From NCBI GenBank assembly GCA_022813625.1, contig JAKLMB010000013.1:927786-991785 (forward strand): a stretch of DNA of 64,000 bases. The letters are read 5' to 3'. The stretch comes from Aaosphaeria pasadenensis. Its lineage: Eukaryota; Ascomycota; Dothideomycetes; Pleosporales. Below are positions 19,567 through 32,374 of this stretch, in pieces. How positions within the stretch are numbered: the first letter of the stretch is position 1; the number at the start of each line of letters is the position of its first letter. Below the pieces are notes generated by a model. The model made no database searches, was not told the DNA's origin, and saw only the letters and a list, made by a program, of their open reading frames with translations. A program made the position numbers and the translations under genes.

Positions 19567-21493
19567 GGTGAAGGTACGACTCCAAATTCACTGCGGAAGC
19601 TAAATCTTTTCTCAATTGCCCCTGGACTTTATTTGTACAACCAGGAAACCCATCTCCGCATAAATTGCGCCGAGGCCTATAGTCGGTGTACTTTACCCCG
19701 AACCCCAAGTCCGCCAAGACGATCTATATTGCGGGGATGAGGCTTTGCTTGGGGTATTCTCCGGATCGTCATCGATAATTTCCATGGTATAAGCTAGGTT
19801 TTTGCAGAGGATTGGTGGATGTTGATGATGTCGTGTCGGCCCATGGAGTGACCTGTTCCTAGCCTGGGGTAAGCCAAGCTGCGAGGAACAATTCGCGTCC
19901 GTTTCTCGTCGCGTTTCTGCGTTCAGCCTATGCTTGGGTACGGAGGCTAAACAGAGATGGCAGTGCTTCCATTAATTGAATTTGTACTCGTGCATCCTTC
20001 CGCCTGCTATTCCGCCTGCTATTGCTTGGAGATTTCTTGGGGTTGCGTCTTTTCAAAATATCACGTGGTTATGGTATACCCAGTAGGGACTATCGAAGAG
20101 GTTGGAGGAATTGCGTCATCACCTGTAGCTCAAGTCTATACATGAATTTTTACGCAAATAGTAGTATCAGGTCATGTCTTTGCCCTAGTTGTGGACTTAG
20201 AGATGACAGAGAGTGGTCGTAGACGTTTAATGTTGAAATTGAAGTGTTTCATTCGAGCGGATATAGAGATATCCTAACAGACCATATGGAAAAGGGAAAA
20301 GGATTGCATTGAAAACCACAACAACATTGAACATTAGTACATAGGCCACTAACTTCATTTTTGAGAAAACGAGTCCACTATTTCACCTCAACGGACGATT
20401 GCAGTTGGGCAACCGTACAAATAACTACCTATTCAGGTACGCAACTACGCGTGAACCCTTCTGTCGATAGCTCTCTCTTGATTGGCCAGGATATCGATAG
20501 GCAAGGATTTTCGCAAAGAAGAACTGTAATCAGCTCAGTAGCCATGCACACGTTGGCTGGCTTTTCGAGTACGTATATATTCATTGAACAATGTGAATGA
20601 GCTGCAGTTGCGTAAATGTAGTTTTTAAAGTACGACTGGTAGGAGTCGCCTGCACAACAATGTATGTGACAACTAGTAGAGAGCTACAAACTGGATGGGA
20701 ATGAGATTAGTCTTATGAGACACACTCTCTTGACTCGGAGACCAACACAAGGCAAACCGCACGATTCGATTGTGACAATCTGCTTTCCCAGCACTACGGA
20801 TGGCGGCTATGTCATCATCTGCATGTGGGCAAATCCAGACGGATGCCTGCTGAAAGATTCTGTCTGAATGAAGCGTTGCGGCACGAGACGGATCTATCAC
20901 GCAATTTGCTAAGCAAGTACGGAGTGCGAATCGTTGATCTATATTGCGTCGTCGCAGTCCGAAGTCATACGAGTGGCTTCATGTAAACGGTCAATTAGAA
21001 GCACTTTAAACCTTTGGAGCGAAGAGAAACATGATCGCCGTTGGCGTGGCAATTTCAAATTAATTAGCGCAGCCACGCGCGGATCACCGTCGGCCAAGGA
21101 TTGTTTAACGTTCTTGACGTGGGGAATCAAGGCGGCCCAGCCGTCGTCAAGAAAAATCAAGACTGCACAAGCAACTCACTAGCTTCATCGTTGCGATCTG
21201 GCAAAAAGATTCAGAATATCGAGACTGATCGCACTTCAACTTTTTATCGTCAATTAAACTGCTAGAAAAGGGTTCAAAGGCATAATGTCTTTGTGAGCCC
21301 TGATGCCATTCCAACAGGAATACGAATCACGTCATTCGCTAGTTTTTCCAGTGCAACGCTATGCTGTAATACCAACTTGCTGCTGAAGGAAGGTCGACCA
21401 GATCCCTCACGGCGACCGTAAATCTTCTTAAATAGAGGATTTCCTCTGGAAAATCGCCATCCGCGGACTCTCCTCGAGACCCTTCTACACAAG
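19567..21493. other. Intergenic between divergent GH43 and permease genes
   Basis: This 1.9-kb space lies between two divergently transcribed genes for external nutrient use. I see no coding region, repeat or RNA gene in it. Confidence 0.5.
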
Positions 21494-23416
21494 ATGGATC
21501 CCTCTCCCGATAAGCCTGGCCTCGTGCCCACTGATACGAAAACCAGCAGCCCCTCTAGGGCTGAATACGAGGCTAGCCCACATGCACGAAAGCATGACAA
21601 GCTCAACCGAGCCTTGTCGAATCGACAAGTCCAGATGATAGCGATAGGCGGCACGATTGGTACCGGATTGTTTCTTGGCACTGGCAAGGCTCTCGCAACT
21701 GGTGGACCGGCTTCGCTATTGATCTGTTATCTGATCGTTGGTGTGATTATTTACATCACCATGCTTAGTCTTGGAGAGATGGCAGCGTTCATGCCTATTG
21801 CGGGCAGTTTCTGTACCTACTCTACGTGAGAATGATCCATGGATGAACCTTTCATTGATTTCAAGCTAACCTTACTCTGCTAGACGCTTTGTTGATGAGG
21901 CTCTCGGTTTCGCGCTGACTTGGAACTATTGGTTCAATGATGCTGTTAGTACGGCGTCAGATCTAGTTGCAGTTCAATTGGTATTGAAGTACTGGTCGGA
22001 CAATTTTCCCGGTTGGGCCATCAGTTTGGTCTTCTGGGTTTTCCTTATGGCATGCAACATAGCCAGCGTGAGATTATACGGCGAGGTGATTAATGGTCGT
22101 CCAATTAGAGCTACCGTAAACTAACGTGGTCCATAGATCGAGTACTGGCTGAGTATTCTTAAAGTCATAACCATTTTTGTATGTTGTTCCTTACCACAGC
22201 CCCAATGTCGAACCGCTTGTTAATTTGTAACAGGTGTTTATCATTCTTGGTGGTGCAGTAAACGCTGGAGGCAACACCGAAGGCCATTACATCGGCGGAG
22301 AGAACTGGCGCATCCCTGGCGCTCCATTTGTTGATGGAATCGGAGGTTTTGCTTCTGTGTTTGTCACTGCAGCCTTCGCATGTGAGTACCATAACCATTT
22401 CGGCTGTACCTCGATGCCCTTATTAATGCAATACTTCCAGATGGCGGCACTGAGAGCATTGCGATCACAGCAGGCGAGACCATGAATCCTGCGAAGAATC
22501 TTCCCCGGGTAGTCAAGAATGTCTTTTGGAGGATTCTTTTCTTCTAGTAAGTCTTATTCCGCGGCTTGAGATCGAAGGGCTCATACTGACTACCTACAGT
22601 GTCCTCGCAAGCGTTATCATTGGCTTGAATGTTCCTTATAACTACCCCAATCTGAGCACGAAAACCTCACGAACGTCGCCTTTCACCATCGTTTTCCAGA
22701 TGGCCGGTGCCCATTCTGCAGGTAGCGTCATCAACGCAGTCATCCTGACCAGCGTCATCAGTGCTGGCAACCACGCTTTGTTCGCCGGTGCTCGCTTGAT
22801 GTATACTCTGGCAGTTGAAGGCCACGCGCCGGCATGTTTCGGCAAGCTCAACCGGCAACGAGTCCCTTGGGTTGGCGTGCTTCTCACCGGTGCGATTTCC
22901 GCATTGTGCTTTGGTGCAAGCTTTATTGGTGCTGGTGATCTGTGGAACTGGCTTCAGAAGTAAGTCGTATCTATGCTACTCTAACATCGAATCATGCTGA
23001 TTACTGTTAGCATCGTTGGTGTTTCAAACCAACTGAGTTGGATATCCATTGGCTTAACCTCGATCCGTTTCCGAGCTGCATTGAAAGCTCAAGGCAAGAC
23101 GCACCTTCTGCCTTTCCGCAACTGGACCTATCCTGTAGGCCCCTACTTTTGCGTCATTCTCAACATCTTCCTGGTTCTGGTACAGGGCTGGAAGTGTTTT
23201 AGCCCCACATTCAAAGCGGTCGACTTCGTCAGCTATTACATTGAAATTGCTATTATGCTTCTCATGTACGTTGGCTGGAAGGTCTTCAAGAGGACAAAAA
23301 TCGTTAGGTTCAGTGAGATGGATCTTGAGACGGATACCTACACGATTGAAGTGGAGCATGCTTCGTCTATTGAAAAGGTTCCTATCTGGAGGAAAGCGCT
23401 AAATTGGCTCGCGTAG
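21494..23416 (+). CDS. Amino-acid permease (YAT family, APC superfamily)
   Basis: Seven exons, each confirmed by GT..AG ends and frame: 21494-21825, 21884-22085, 22137-22178, 22234-22381, 22441-22546, 22600-22959 and 23011-23416; together 531 residues. The signature of the first membrane helix is intact (MIAIGGTIGTGLFLGTG, residues 48-64). The later conserved ETMNPAKNLPR motif spans the middle. About 12 hydrophobic segments are present, with hydrophilic ends. The family imports amino acids by proton symport at the plasma membrane; specificity cannot be read from sequence. Splice donors are gtgag, gtgat, gtatg, gtgag, gtaag and gtaag. The single stop-like tag at 22545-22547 is split by the fifth donor. 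No frame damage is seen. Confidence 0.93.
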
Positions 23417-24257
23417 GCTGGATATGACGGTGAAGATGTGTAAGAAATTAGCAAATTACTCGAGCGTATACCAAAACTGTTGTTAGCTATTCATACTTTT
23501 CTGAACTCTACCCTACATATGGAAAGATGCGAAATGGAGAACTAGCTGCTTCCTCAGTGTGAGAGCGACGTCACCTGGAATGTAAGAATATAGAAAGGTA
23601 ATTTTGCTTTGAATAACCTGTAATGGTGAATATAATCGCTAGCAACGGCGTTGAACAGTAGAGTGATACTGTAGAGACGTGGAAATCGGGGAGGGACCCT
23701 GACAATAAGCGCCAATGCCCCGCTGACAGCAAACACCACCATCTTATCCCCTCGGCATATCCATTACACCATGATCTTCACCAATAAACTACCAAATCAT
23801 CATTTGTCTTGTTGTTTTCGCCTTGTTACTAGCGGGCAGAAAAGAAGCCTATAGAAATCGTTTTAAAAGTGGATGTGGACCTCCGCGAAAGTGCAAGGAC
23901 CTGAGCCATCTTACGCAGGAAGAAACAGATGCCAACACTGCTAAAGGTAAGTATTGTGGTGTAGCAGGATAGATGAAGCTATTCGGGGATCACGTGTATG
24001 GGGGAAGGCACTAGGCAGGGCATAGATAGATCGATCAGGGCTGCCGAGAGAGATCGAGGCATCATCCACCTACCTCCCGAGACCTATCGACAGAGTCAAA
24101 TATCTACTTTTCCTACCTATTCACCGATTGCGGGTCGTGCCTGTGATGCTCCCTACTACAGAGGCGTCTATACGCGACAGTATGAAAAGCCAGCCACATC
24201 CTAAAATTGCTTATACTTCTGCAGGTAGTACTACTATACGATTTCAACTTTTCTCTT
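23417..24257. other. Intergenic, nothing convincing
   Basis: Short frames only. The last 250 bases may include the decayed 5' end of the pseudogene that follows. Confidence 0.4.
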
Positions 24258-24960
24258 ATGGAAAAAAATGCCGAAACCACGGCTGTCAAGTCTGGCGACA
24301 AGGACAAACAACGGCGGGGGAAAGAGGCAGCAGCGCTTCGCCTTGCTGAATAACTTGGGCTTCCGACACCACGAGTCCGCGAGATCAAAGAATGTGCTGT
24401 AGACGGCAAGTCCGAGACATTTATAAGGATGGACAACGTCGAAGGCCAAACACTGAAAATCGCCTGGCTGACCTTATCGCCGACGAGAAGCACGGCGTTT
24501 ACCGGCAGCTCTGCGATATCTTGGCCAAGATGCGCGCGAAGTCTGATGGCCTGGTACCACCATAGGGTCTCTGAATGACCGCCAAGGCTATGGATTGTCG
24601 TCTGTACGGTGTCAAGAACGGTGATCCATTTCGAAGTGAAGAAGAGCTAAGTGAATTCATCCTTGATATCCATCACCTCACACCAAACCGGTGCGAGATA
24701 CACTCATGAAGAACCACCGCGCGGGTCATCGTATCGTCTTGCTGAATGGCCACATACATCAAGGTAACATAACCATCAAATAGGGGAACGTGACGGGATT
24801 GTTGGACTGGGGATTTGCTGGTTGGTAACCTGAGTACTGGGACCATATTAAGTTTTGTAACATAAATGCAATGCATGAACATTGGACGGACTATGCTAAA
24901 GAGATTCGTTATCGGATACCTATGATAAAGAACTACTATTTCATTTGGCGCTCGGTAGAG
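24258..24960 (+). pseudogene. Aminoglycoside-phosphotransferase-like (APH) kinase pseudogene
   Basis: Fragments of an APH-fold small-molecule kinase can be read in order but not in one frame. From an ATG at 24258 comes an N-lobe-like stretch with GKEAAALRLAE, then a TAA, then LGLPTPRVREIKE and FIRMDNVEGQTLKIAW. A frame change leads into ADEKHGVYRQLCDILAKMRA. Further down are a degenerate catalytic-loop remnant (GHIHQGNITIK in place of the usual HGD-type loop) followed by a TAG, then GNVTGLLDWGFAGW, a TAA, and PEYWDHIKF, which matches the family's IIDWEFAGWYPEYWE region. At least three stops and one frameshift make it non-functional. Such fungal kinases occur in large paralogous sets, so loss of one copy is unremarkable. 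I have not attempted a restored reading. Confidence 0.75.
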
Positions 24961-25360
24961 TTCAGGTTGGCGAGGTTCTAATTTATGGCAACTTGACGTC
25001 CTCCTTTTCGAATAACCTCCCGGTGCGACCGCATCAAGCTCTATTAGTTTTGATCAACTCAATGTTGACAATCATAATAGGGATATGTCTTCCTGAAAGG
25101 TGTTTGCAGTAGAAAAAATGAGGTAGCTCTTGGAATTTTTCATCACATGGTAATCATTCAAACTCCTAACCAACTACCTCAGTCTAATTGTTCTAAGGAT
25201 CTGAAAGTAGCAAACATAGCTTCACATATGTCTATACTCTCAGTGTATGTAAACCGAAACGAAGGCCAAAGACCTCCACAACCTCTGCATCCCATTGACT
25301 TTGCGCATTGAAGGCTGTGTAGTGCGGCCTAACATCCCCCGTGACACTACAATGTGTCGA
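24961..25360. other. Intergenic, nothing seen
   Basis: AT-rich, without frames of note. Confidence 0.4.
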
Positions 25361-25711
25361 CTACGGGATGATCGGAACCACCACAGGCACCGTCATGCAG
25401 TGAGACTCGTTGATATTGATATTGGCCGGTGTTCCACAAATTCTGGCCATTTCCACCTTCGTTGGGTAATGCCGTTTTGGAGAGAAAAGAGGGGCACATG
25501 TAAATATGCAGATCGGCTCGTATCGTACAATGTATGCGACCATGAGAAGTAAGAGCACGAACAAGATAATAATGTAAGGCTTCAGAGATCTAGGTGTGGA
25601 TGAACTTTGAGCTGTACGGGTTGGGCTATCGCTTTGTTGTTCATTCTTGCAATCGTGATTGGAGGCCCCGCCACCGTGTTGTTTTTCATCTGACATGGTG
25701 CAATCTGACAA
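25361..25711 (-). CDS. Possible small single-pass membrane protein
   Basis: A 116-residue frame from an ATG. Residues 1-43 are polar and low in complexity, 44-64 form a clear hydrophobic helix (KPYIIILFVLLLLMVAYIV), and the remainder has several cysteines. There is no homology I recognise and no neighbour that explains it. Given the decaying surroundings it may be a chance frame; the compact hydrophobic segment is the only argument for it. Confidence 0.3.
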   Translation of the reverse strand: MSDCTMSDEKQHGGGASNHDCKNEQQSDSPTRTAQSSSTPRSLKPYIIILFVLLLLMVAYIVRYEPICIFTCAPLFSPKRHYPTKVEMARICGTPANININESHCMTVPVVVPIIP

Positions 25712-25959
25712 GCTTGCGGCGAGATGATATGGATGCGTCTGTTGCTCGGGCCACCCAGGGCTGGAAAGTAGTCGCTAAAGTCACAGCAAATAGTGGTTTA
25801 AGTTGTGGTACGTTCGAAGCTCATGTCTGGTGAAATGATCTCGTGAGTGAGATGTTCAATGAATCGTTATGAATGTAAATGTCGGGGCTGAGGGGCGTGG
25901 CCAGAAGGATGCGCGTCCGTGCGTGAACATCTTCCCTGGCTGTCATGAAACGTTCCCAA

Positions 25960-26677
25960 GGCTACAACTGTGCCACAGCTATAATTTGGCGAAGACATTA
26001 TTCCACTTTTAAGGGGTGAAAATGTGGTTTTCAGGAGCTATTTCAAGTACAAAACACACTGGAGGCTAGTAGGCGGCTACCCCGAAGTGCCTGTATCCGT
26101 CTCCCGAAAGTGGTTGCTCGAAACAAGATCAAACCGCGTCCCATTTCATCAAGATTATTCTGAATATAGGAATGTAAGCCAGTCAGGTTGATAAAACCTT
26201 CAGTTACTTCACAGACTCCCATTTGGACTGCATGCCGACGAGAATGTGCCGATTATCGACCTCAAGCTTTACGTTCGCGAGGAAAACAAAATTTATGAAC
26301 TTCGAGACTTCAGAGCCTCAAAATTCCGAAATGCTACCTTATGTGAAAACAACTTTCATCGCGTTAGACAGAATGATGACAACTAGGGTTCACGTGCGTT
26401 GGCCAACCGATTCCAAGACAAGATCATCAACATGCATCCAATCCTTGCGCTCGCATACAGTCATTTGTACGGCAATGACGCTGAACAGCCGAAGATGCTT
26501 CTCCCAATCATAGACGATCAAACGCTGACCATTCAAAGAGTGGATAATAGCAGCATTATGCCCAGCGACTCATCAATGAAGAGACTCGGCATGGAGCTTA
26601 CACAATTGACGATGTACTTTCATACCAGACTCGGACTATCCGAAATAATATTTATTGAGCCCTTGCAGCGGCTATGA
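25960..26677 (+). pseudogene. Unidentified coding relic
   Basis: Two segments have protein-like composition but do not join cleanly. About 25990-26175 reads as residues including FKYKTHWRLVGGYPEVPVSV and RKWLLETRSNRVPFHQDYSE. After a possible intron (gtaagc at 26174, cacag by 26214), a second frame from about 26216 to 26677 includes LHADENVPIIDLKLYVREEN and NMHPILALAYSHLYGND. That frame is broken by one TAG at about 26381. The phases across the candidate intron do not match. I do not recognise the family. A degraded gene with one stop and one frame change explains the facts better than chance. Confidence 0.4.
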
Positions 26678-27332
26678 ACCAGGGATTAGACGTCCCAGCA
26701 TGACTCCACCCCACCTTCGACATTGGCGCTGAAGCTTGGGGAATCAATGTAAATTGCCTTGGTCTCCGAGGGCAATTATCTCATTCGCTGTTTAGACGTT
26801 GATACAACATCAAACTTATATGCCATCCTGGTTAGTAAAACTACAAAGTCTAGTTCCGATGGGGCCAATGAAAAAGCTCATCCAAGACTAGAGTTCAATT
26901 CATGTTAAACTTCCTCTCTGGAGATTCCGATAGCCCATCGCGGCCCGGGCGCTCGGTTAAAGTGAAGTGCATGCCATGATGCCCAAGAGCCATGGCACGA
27001 ATTCCGGCTGTCTAGTATGTCTAAGAATGGAATGCTCTACAGGGAGAACATTGTGAAAACAGATTCGCTCGATGCATGAAGGAGTATTATTGTATTGTGT
27101 AGTCTACTCTCAGTTAGATCCAGACCAAAACATATGATCAAGTATGCATCGAGTACGAGGTAGACACGGGTAAATTTAAAGATATGTAATTCTTTTAGTT
27201 CTCTGTCTTTATAATATTGAATGATTCTGTAAAAACATTTCTTCTTTACCTTTCTCCCCTCTCTCTGGGTCCTTTCCTCCCTTGCTTACCTGTATCTATC
27301 CCTCTTAACTTCCTTCTATCGTCTTGTACAAT
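26678..27332. promoter_or_regulatory. Intergenic and promoter of secreted FN3 protein
   Basis: A TATA-like tttataata at about 27208 and a CT-rich leader (about 27240-27320) precede the next gene. Nothing else is supported in the first 450 bases. Confidence 0.45.
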
Positions 27333-28166
27333 ATGGCATTCATACTTGCATTGTTGACTCTAGCCGTAGTGGCTCCTATAACTGCATTGCCCTTGAGTCT
27401 CAGACAGGAGCATTGCAGCACGACCTGGACCTATAGGCCAGGTAGCGGTAGAGACTATGCCCCGCCAGGAAACTACCGAGCGTTCAATCTCAATAATTGT
27501 GAAGCACAACTTAGCTTCAACAAGGATCAATACGTTTCGATACAATGGGCCTTTGAGGCGACCTACGCTGATGGGAGTCGCGCAGAACATAAGCCATTCC
27601 GTGACTTTGATACCTTCGGAGTCAGCGATACATTCTATCCTTATCTTGGGAATAACTTCATCACACGTTATCCAGGAAGCTCGGCGTTCACTGCAGTGCA
27701 CGAATTCGTTAATGTTTGCAAGGGTGGGCAATCCCCAGTCTCATGGAGGTTCTACACCACTACATCCTCATGCTTCACGTCTCCCAGAATATCGGCAGTG
27801 GGCGGTGTATCTCGTCCAACAAAGCTAGCTGGTGTCTCATTGCGAAGAGTCAACGATGCAGGCGACTTTCGAGTAAGCTGGTCCCCAGTCCCGGGAGCTA
27901 CTGCGTACTCTGTCATAGTCCAATACCCCACTGGAACCGACGAGATTGGAAGACCATATCTTAACGTAAGAGGCGCGCGTATTCAGGTGAGCCTCTCTAA
28001 ACAGATTTTAGTTGCTTTTTTAATTGATTGCTAGGGAACGACAACTGAGATACCGACAACGGACCGGAGAAAGGACGTTGCAAGAGAGGTCATTATTCAT
28101 GCCGTTGATTCTACAGGAGTTTGGTCTTTGACTAAAGATGTTCCCTCAGTCATAGCAAGTTGGTAG
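27333..28166 (+). CDS. Secreted protein with C-terminal fibronectin III-like domain
   Basis: Two exons, 27333-27986 and 28035-28166, joined by a gtgagc..ctag intron of 48 bases, give 261 residues. The ATG at 27333 starts a signal peptide (MAFILALLTLAVVAPITALP, about 1-20). Residues about 28-150 hold four or five cysteines and many aromatic residues; the fold is unknown to me. Residues about 155-255 have the strand pattern of a fibronectin type III domain (FRVSWSPVPGATAYSVIVQY, then AREVIIHAVDSTGVWS), and the intron falls inside it, which supports the splice. Probably extracellular and binding rather than enzymatic. Unspliced reading would end in the intron. Confidence 0.75.
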
Positions 28167-29112
28167 ATGCCTATTTAGTATACTATGATGATGCGATTTC
28201 GACTGATGCTGCTGTCCTGTGTTGGTTTAGACATTAGAGGCCACACAGACTGGAATATCGCATCAGGCATTGGAGAGCTAAATACCAAAGATGTCTGCAC
28301 AAAGCCAATGCTGGTAAGTTGAATCGAATTTGTTTCTACCTGGCCTTTCTTTGCTACACAATTGAGGAGTGGAGGGCAATTTGGAGAACCTTTTCAAGAT
28401 GTTGCGAAATCTGTCTGGTATTACTGATGTCATGTGAATTTTAGACATATTTTCCGCAGATAGTAGCAATGTGATAAGTGAGCATGGAGAAACTAAGATC
28501 TCAGCCTTCTTGTAGCATTGTCATTACACCAAGCCATATTGGAAGCCCATCATGCAAATCAATTAACGATGGCCGCATTCGAGTTTGTAAGAACTCTGTT
28601 ATGCCACAAAACTACTTATTTTATCTAGTCAGGCGTAAGATGAAGGTCACTCCTTCCTTATAACGCATTGTTCGTGACAAGTCGACAATCGTCATCTGAA
28701 GAACATACAAACTGAGCACTAATATTTCCGAGGATACTATACGGACTATGCTGAGACCCTTATTAAGCCTGACAACCTGCCTGGGTAATGTCGTTGAGTT
28801 AGCACAACAGGAATTTGGGACGTGCAAAAGGTTTCTGTTGGCAGCGAAGCACGAGGTCTTTTGTTTATCGGGCAACAAACGGCCGAGTTTCTTGGCAACT
28901 TAGAAGAGTTAAATTAGAATTGATTTCACTGTATAAAAGAGTAATTTACTACAATGCTAGATTTTCCTACTGTTCCTTATCGAAATAGAGTACACATACG
29001 CTAGCTCAAAGTAGGAGGGCCTGACCTTATGTAAGCATATCATTCAACGCTAATTAGTCTAAAGAATGTATTTTTCCCCTAGTAATGTAGCATTTCCTTC
29101 TCCCCAGCGTCA
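28167..29112. other. Intergenic, nothing convincing
   Basis: Short frames on both strands without homology that I recognise. A ttctccccag string just before 29108 could be a splice acceptor if the Rieske gene has an upstream exon. Confidence 0.4.
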
Positions 29113-29731
29113 ATGTTTATACCTTTTACTCGCTCTCCTCGAGGCGGAGCAGCATGGTTCAACGCAGGGCCTGTTCGATTATATCCAAATGTATCAAACA
29201 AAGACAGCGCTCTTGCTCAACAACGACTGTGCCATGACCAGTACATGGCTGGATGTAAGGTGTTTCACGTGCCCAAAGAAGATGCAACGCAAAGTTCTCC
29301 GATAGCCATCGATAATTGGAAAGATGGAGAGACAAATACAAAAGACCAGGTAATGGTTTTTCGGTATAATGGAAAGTTTGTTGCCACCAATCACGTATGT
29401 CCCCGTTGGCTGTACACTTCCAACTACCTTGCCCTCGGCATGTGCTTACAATAGTGTTGCACGGCTTTCATTGTTTTACTATCATCTGACTTTGTCAAAG
29501 GAATGCCCGCATAACTCATATCCACTCTCTAATGGGACGCCCTTTGATATCGAGGACTTCGGCGTAACGCTGAGCGCTGGGATCACGTGCCCCAAACATG
29601 AATGGAGTTTCGATTTATTTACTGGGCAAGGCGATAGAGGAAATTATAAACTTCAAGTATGGGAAACTCAAATAAGAATTCAAGGGCAGGTCGAGGAGGT
29701 TTGGGTACGAAGGAAACCTAGGATCGGGTAA
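29113..29731 (+). CDS. Small Rieske [2Fe-2S] protein
   Basis: Two exons, 29113-29394 and 29501-29731 (gtatgt donor, gtcaaag acceptor), give 170 residues in one frame. All four cluster ligands are present: C96-x-H98 at the start of exon 2 and C124-x2-H127. The spacing and the segment NGTPFDIEDFGVTLSAGIT between them match a fungal group of stand-alone Rieske proteins. There is no catalytic domain, no membrane anchor and no signal peptide, so it is an electron carrier or cofactor protein rather than an oxygenase. The start may be further upstream through another exon. Nearby monooxygenases could be partners, but that is only proximity. Confidence 0.8.
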
Positions 29732-31022
29732 TTTGTTTCTCGCGCAGAGCTGCAACATGGGAGAACCAGGTGTAAACCCAATTTTTTGTTAATGGTCGTA
29801 TTCTGTCCATAAATTCCAAGCTACCCTACCTGACATGCTGCTCTAAAGGGTATTGCAGATATATTAAGACACCAACCTTACACCTCGGAGCATCAAGGTT
29901 ACAATTCGCTCAATCTCGACTTTGTTAATGGGCTGTACCTCATGTTCTGCTTAAGCTGCACTTTATGTGCATAAACATACGGCAATGCAGTCAATAGAAG
30001 AAGTATTCTACCTTCAAAGATCTCAAAAAGGGAATGCGCATCAGCATTCAGGCTGCTGTGAAGGAATGAAAAGTTTCATGTATCATGCCCTGCGAGTGAA
30101 AGCATTACATACTGTCAAGCCTTTGGCCTACTTAATTTTCGATATTCTATCTAAACCTCGTTATTAAATCATGTCTACTGTTGAGAAAGCGTATCCGCTG
30201 AGAAACAGTGCGCTTGTCGATACTGGAAATAGTATTGCTGCAATTGGCAAGGTCAATCTCATGTGCATTCCACGAATGTATCTTGCATCTCGCAAACTAC
30301 GGTATGAACCAGGTATGAGAATATGTGCTGTGTCACTGAATAATTGCCATGTATCGCTACTTAGTAGCCTTACATGAGGTACGGAATCAATTTGAATGGT
30401 TATGCTCCTCGTTGAAAGTTCATATGGTCGAGCCGGCCAAAAAGTCAAAAAACAATTTTAAGCAATTTTTGGATTAATCGTGTGATGTGAAGTAACAGAT
30501 ACTCTTAGATAAGCGGAAAGACGAGCAGCTGTGCAATGCGCTTGGATGCTCATCATTATGTTCAATGGAGCTAGGGGATGCCATATTCAGAACTCGAAAT
30601 CTCATGGTTCTTACCAAATGTTGTGAGATCTGGGGCCCTGTCGAACTCTCGTTACTTAATTTTCTTTTATCCTGACGTTTACCGTCACAGACCGATGTCG
30701 ATCACTCCCGATCGAGTGTCGATGTCGGTGCGCCGTCCTGAGGCATCTTAACAACTTCCAAGCCCCCTCTGAAACGAACAGGAAACATCGTCTATAGCAA
30801 ATTAAGCTGCTTTGCCTAGAAACCAACTCTAATTCATGTAGCTTGTTTTCTCCAATGGTTCGAAGGGGGTGATTCGTGACATGGCGCCGAGGCGAAACAA
30901 GCATCGTGACAATAAGCTCGAACGCCAAGCAACATCTCTCACGAATGCTGAAACATTAGTGTCCTCACCCCGCAATTGAATGATAAAATCGTCGTGTTGC
31001 CCTCAAATCTAGAAGGTTGTGA
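29732..31022. other. Intergenic, nothing convincing
   Basis: No frame longer than 95 codons and none with recognisable character. An in-frame TGA sits immediately before the next gene's ATG. Confidence 0.45.
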
Positions 31023-32196
31023 ATGGAACCAGATATTTTGCTCAAAATGCCATTCATGAAAATGGGTACATCAACTTTGGGACATACTTTCCGGTACGTA
31101 AATCATCCACTGTCTAAATCCCAATTGACTAAGTCATGCTAGAAATTTCGACCAGACTATCCTTACTGTCAAAGTCGGGGGTGGCGAGTTTACGGAATCC
31201 TTTAGCTGCCACAAGGAGTTATTACGGCGATGTTCTGGATATTTCGATCGCCATTTCCAACAACAGGGTTCGTCTCCGTACAAAACCACCGAGGCTGGCC
31301 TCGAATTGGAGGACACTTCACCAGATGTTTTTGATGCATTTATGCTATGGTTATATACAGGCTATATACCACATCATCTCATTGAAGGCGGAAAAGAGGT
31401 GTATCCGCCGTCCCACTCAGTCAACCTGAGCAGCGCGAATGGGTCGTCGGCATCTGATAACAAAGAGGAGGCTGAAGATGTAGATACAGCCTCGTGGGGT
31501 ATCAGTCTGGATAATGACGAAACACCTGCCGATGGCCAGAATGGTACTGGTACACCTTCTGTACCGGATTCCACTGCAGAGAAGGTCCCAGGAGAAGGCG
31601 ACGGCGAAAAACCAGTATCTTCCCCACCACTCCGGTCTACGACAGAAAAACCCGACCTGCCCAAAGAAACAGTTTGCCCTTGTTGTGCACGTCCCTACAA
31701 GTGGAGAAGTCTAGAAGGCTTCTTGGAGAGACGATTCATTGCCTTGTATACATTTGGCCATCGATATGAGATCCCAAAGCTACGAAGAGCAGTAATGCTT
31801 GCCTGGCAGAACAATGATGAGATATTGCAGACCATGCCGGACCACAGCAACGTCATCTCTGCTTATGAAGGATTGCCTCCAAGTTCACCTCTGTGTCGGT
31901 ACTTTCTGGATATGTATAGTGTTTACTGGAATCCGGATAAGGACGACGAAAGGATGGTCGCACTACGTTCTCAGCTTCCACAAGCCTTTTTATTTGAGCT
32001 CGCAACCATTCTGGCCAAAGGCGAACGACCCAAGATTGAGAAGGATTGGTGCGAATTCCATGAACACGAGGACGAAGTCGACAGGAAAGCTTGCCAAGAA
32101 GAGATGATGAAGGATTCAGTGTCTTCCCGGGCAATAAAAAGGCATAAAGATAGCAAGAGTTGGAAGGGGCTAGTCCTCAAGAAAGGTAAACGGTGA
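31023..32196 (+). CDS. BTB/POZ domain protein
   Basis: Two exons, 31023-31093 and 31143-32196 (gtacgt donor, gctag acceptor), give 374 residues. The ATG is preceded directly by an in-frame TGA, which fixes the start. Residues about 24-110 are a BTB/POZ fold (ILTVKVGGGEF, CHKELLRRCSGYFDRHF, PDVFDAFMLWLYTGYIP). A long acidic, Ser-rich insert follows. The C-terminal half (about 205-330) has the helical pattern of fungal BTB proteins of this kind. The role is presumed to be protein-protein contact, possibly as a cullin-3 adaptor; no Kelch or zinc-finger partner domain is present. Its end lies 178 bases from the convergent monooxygenase gene. Confidence 0.83.
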
Positions 32197-32374
32197 GAGA
32201 TGATATTCTCACACTGTAATCACTTTATTCTCATCCGGGATTCGGGCATGAAACCAAAGGGCATGAGAATCTGTACAATCGCAACGGCAGTAAAGGCAAA
32301 GGGCAGTGAGATAGGAGTTTCTTATAAGTATTACGAAAATGCATTGAAATCAGATACAACCTAACGCTTCTTTC

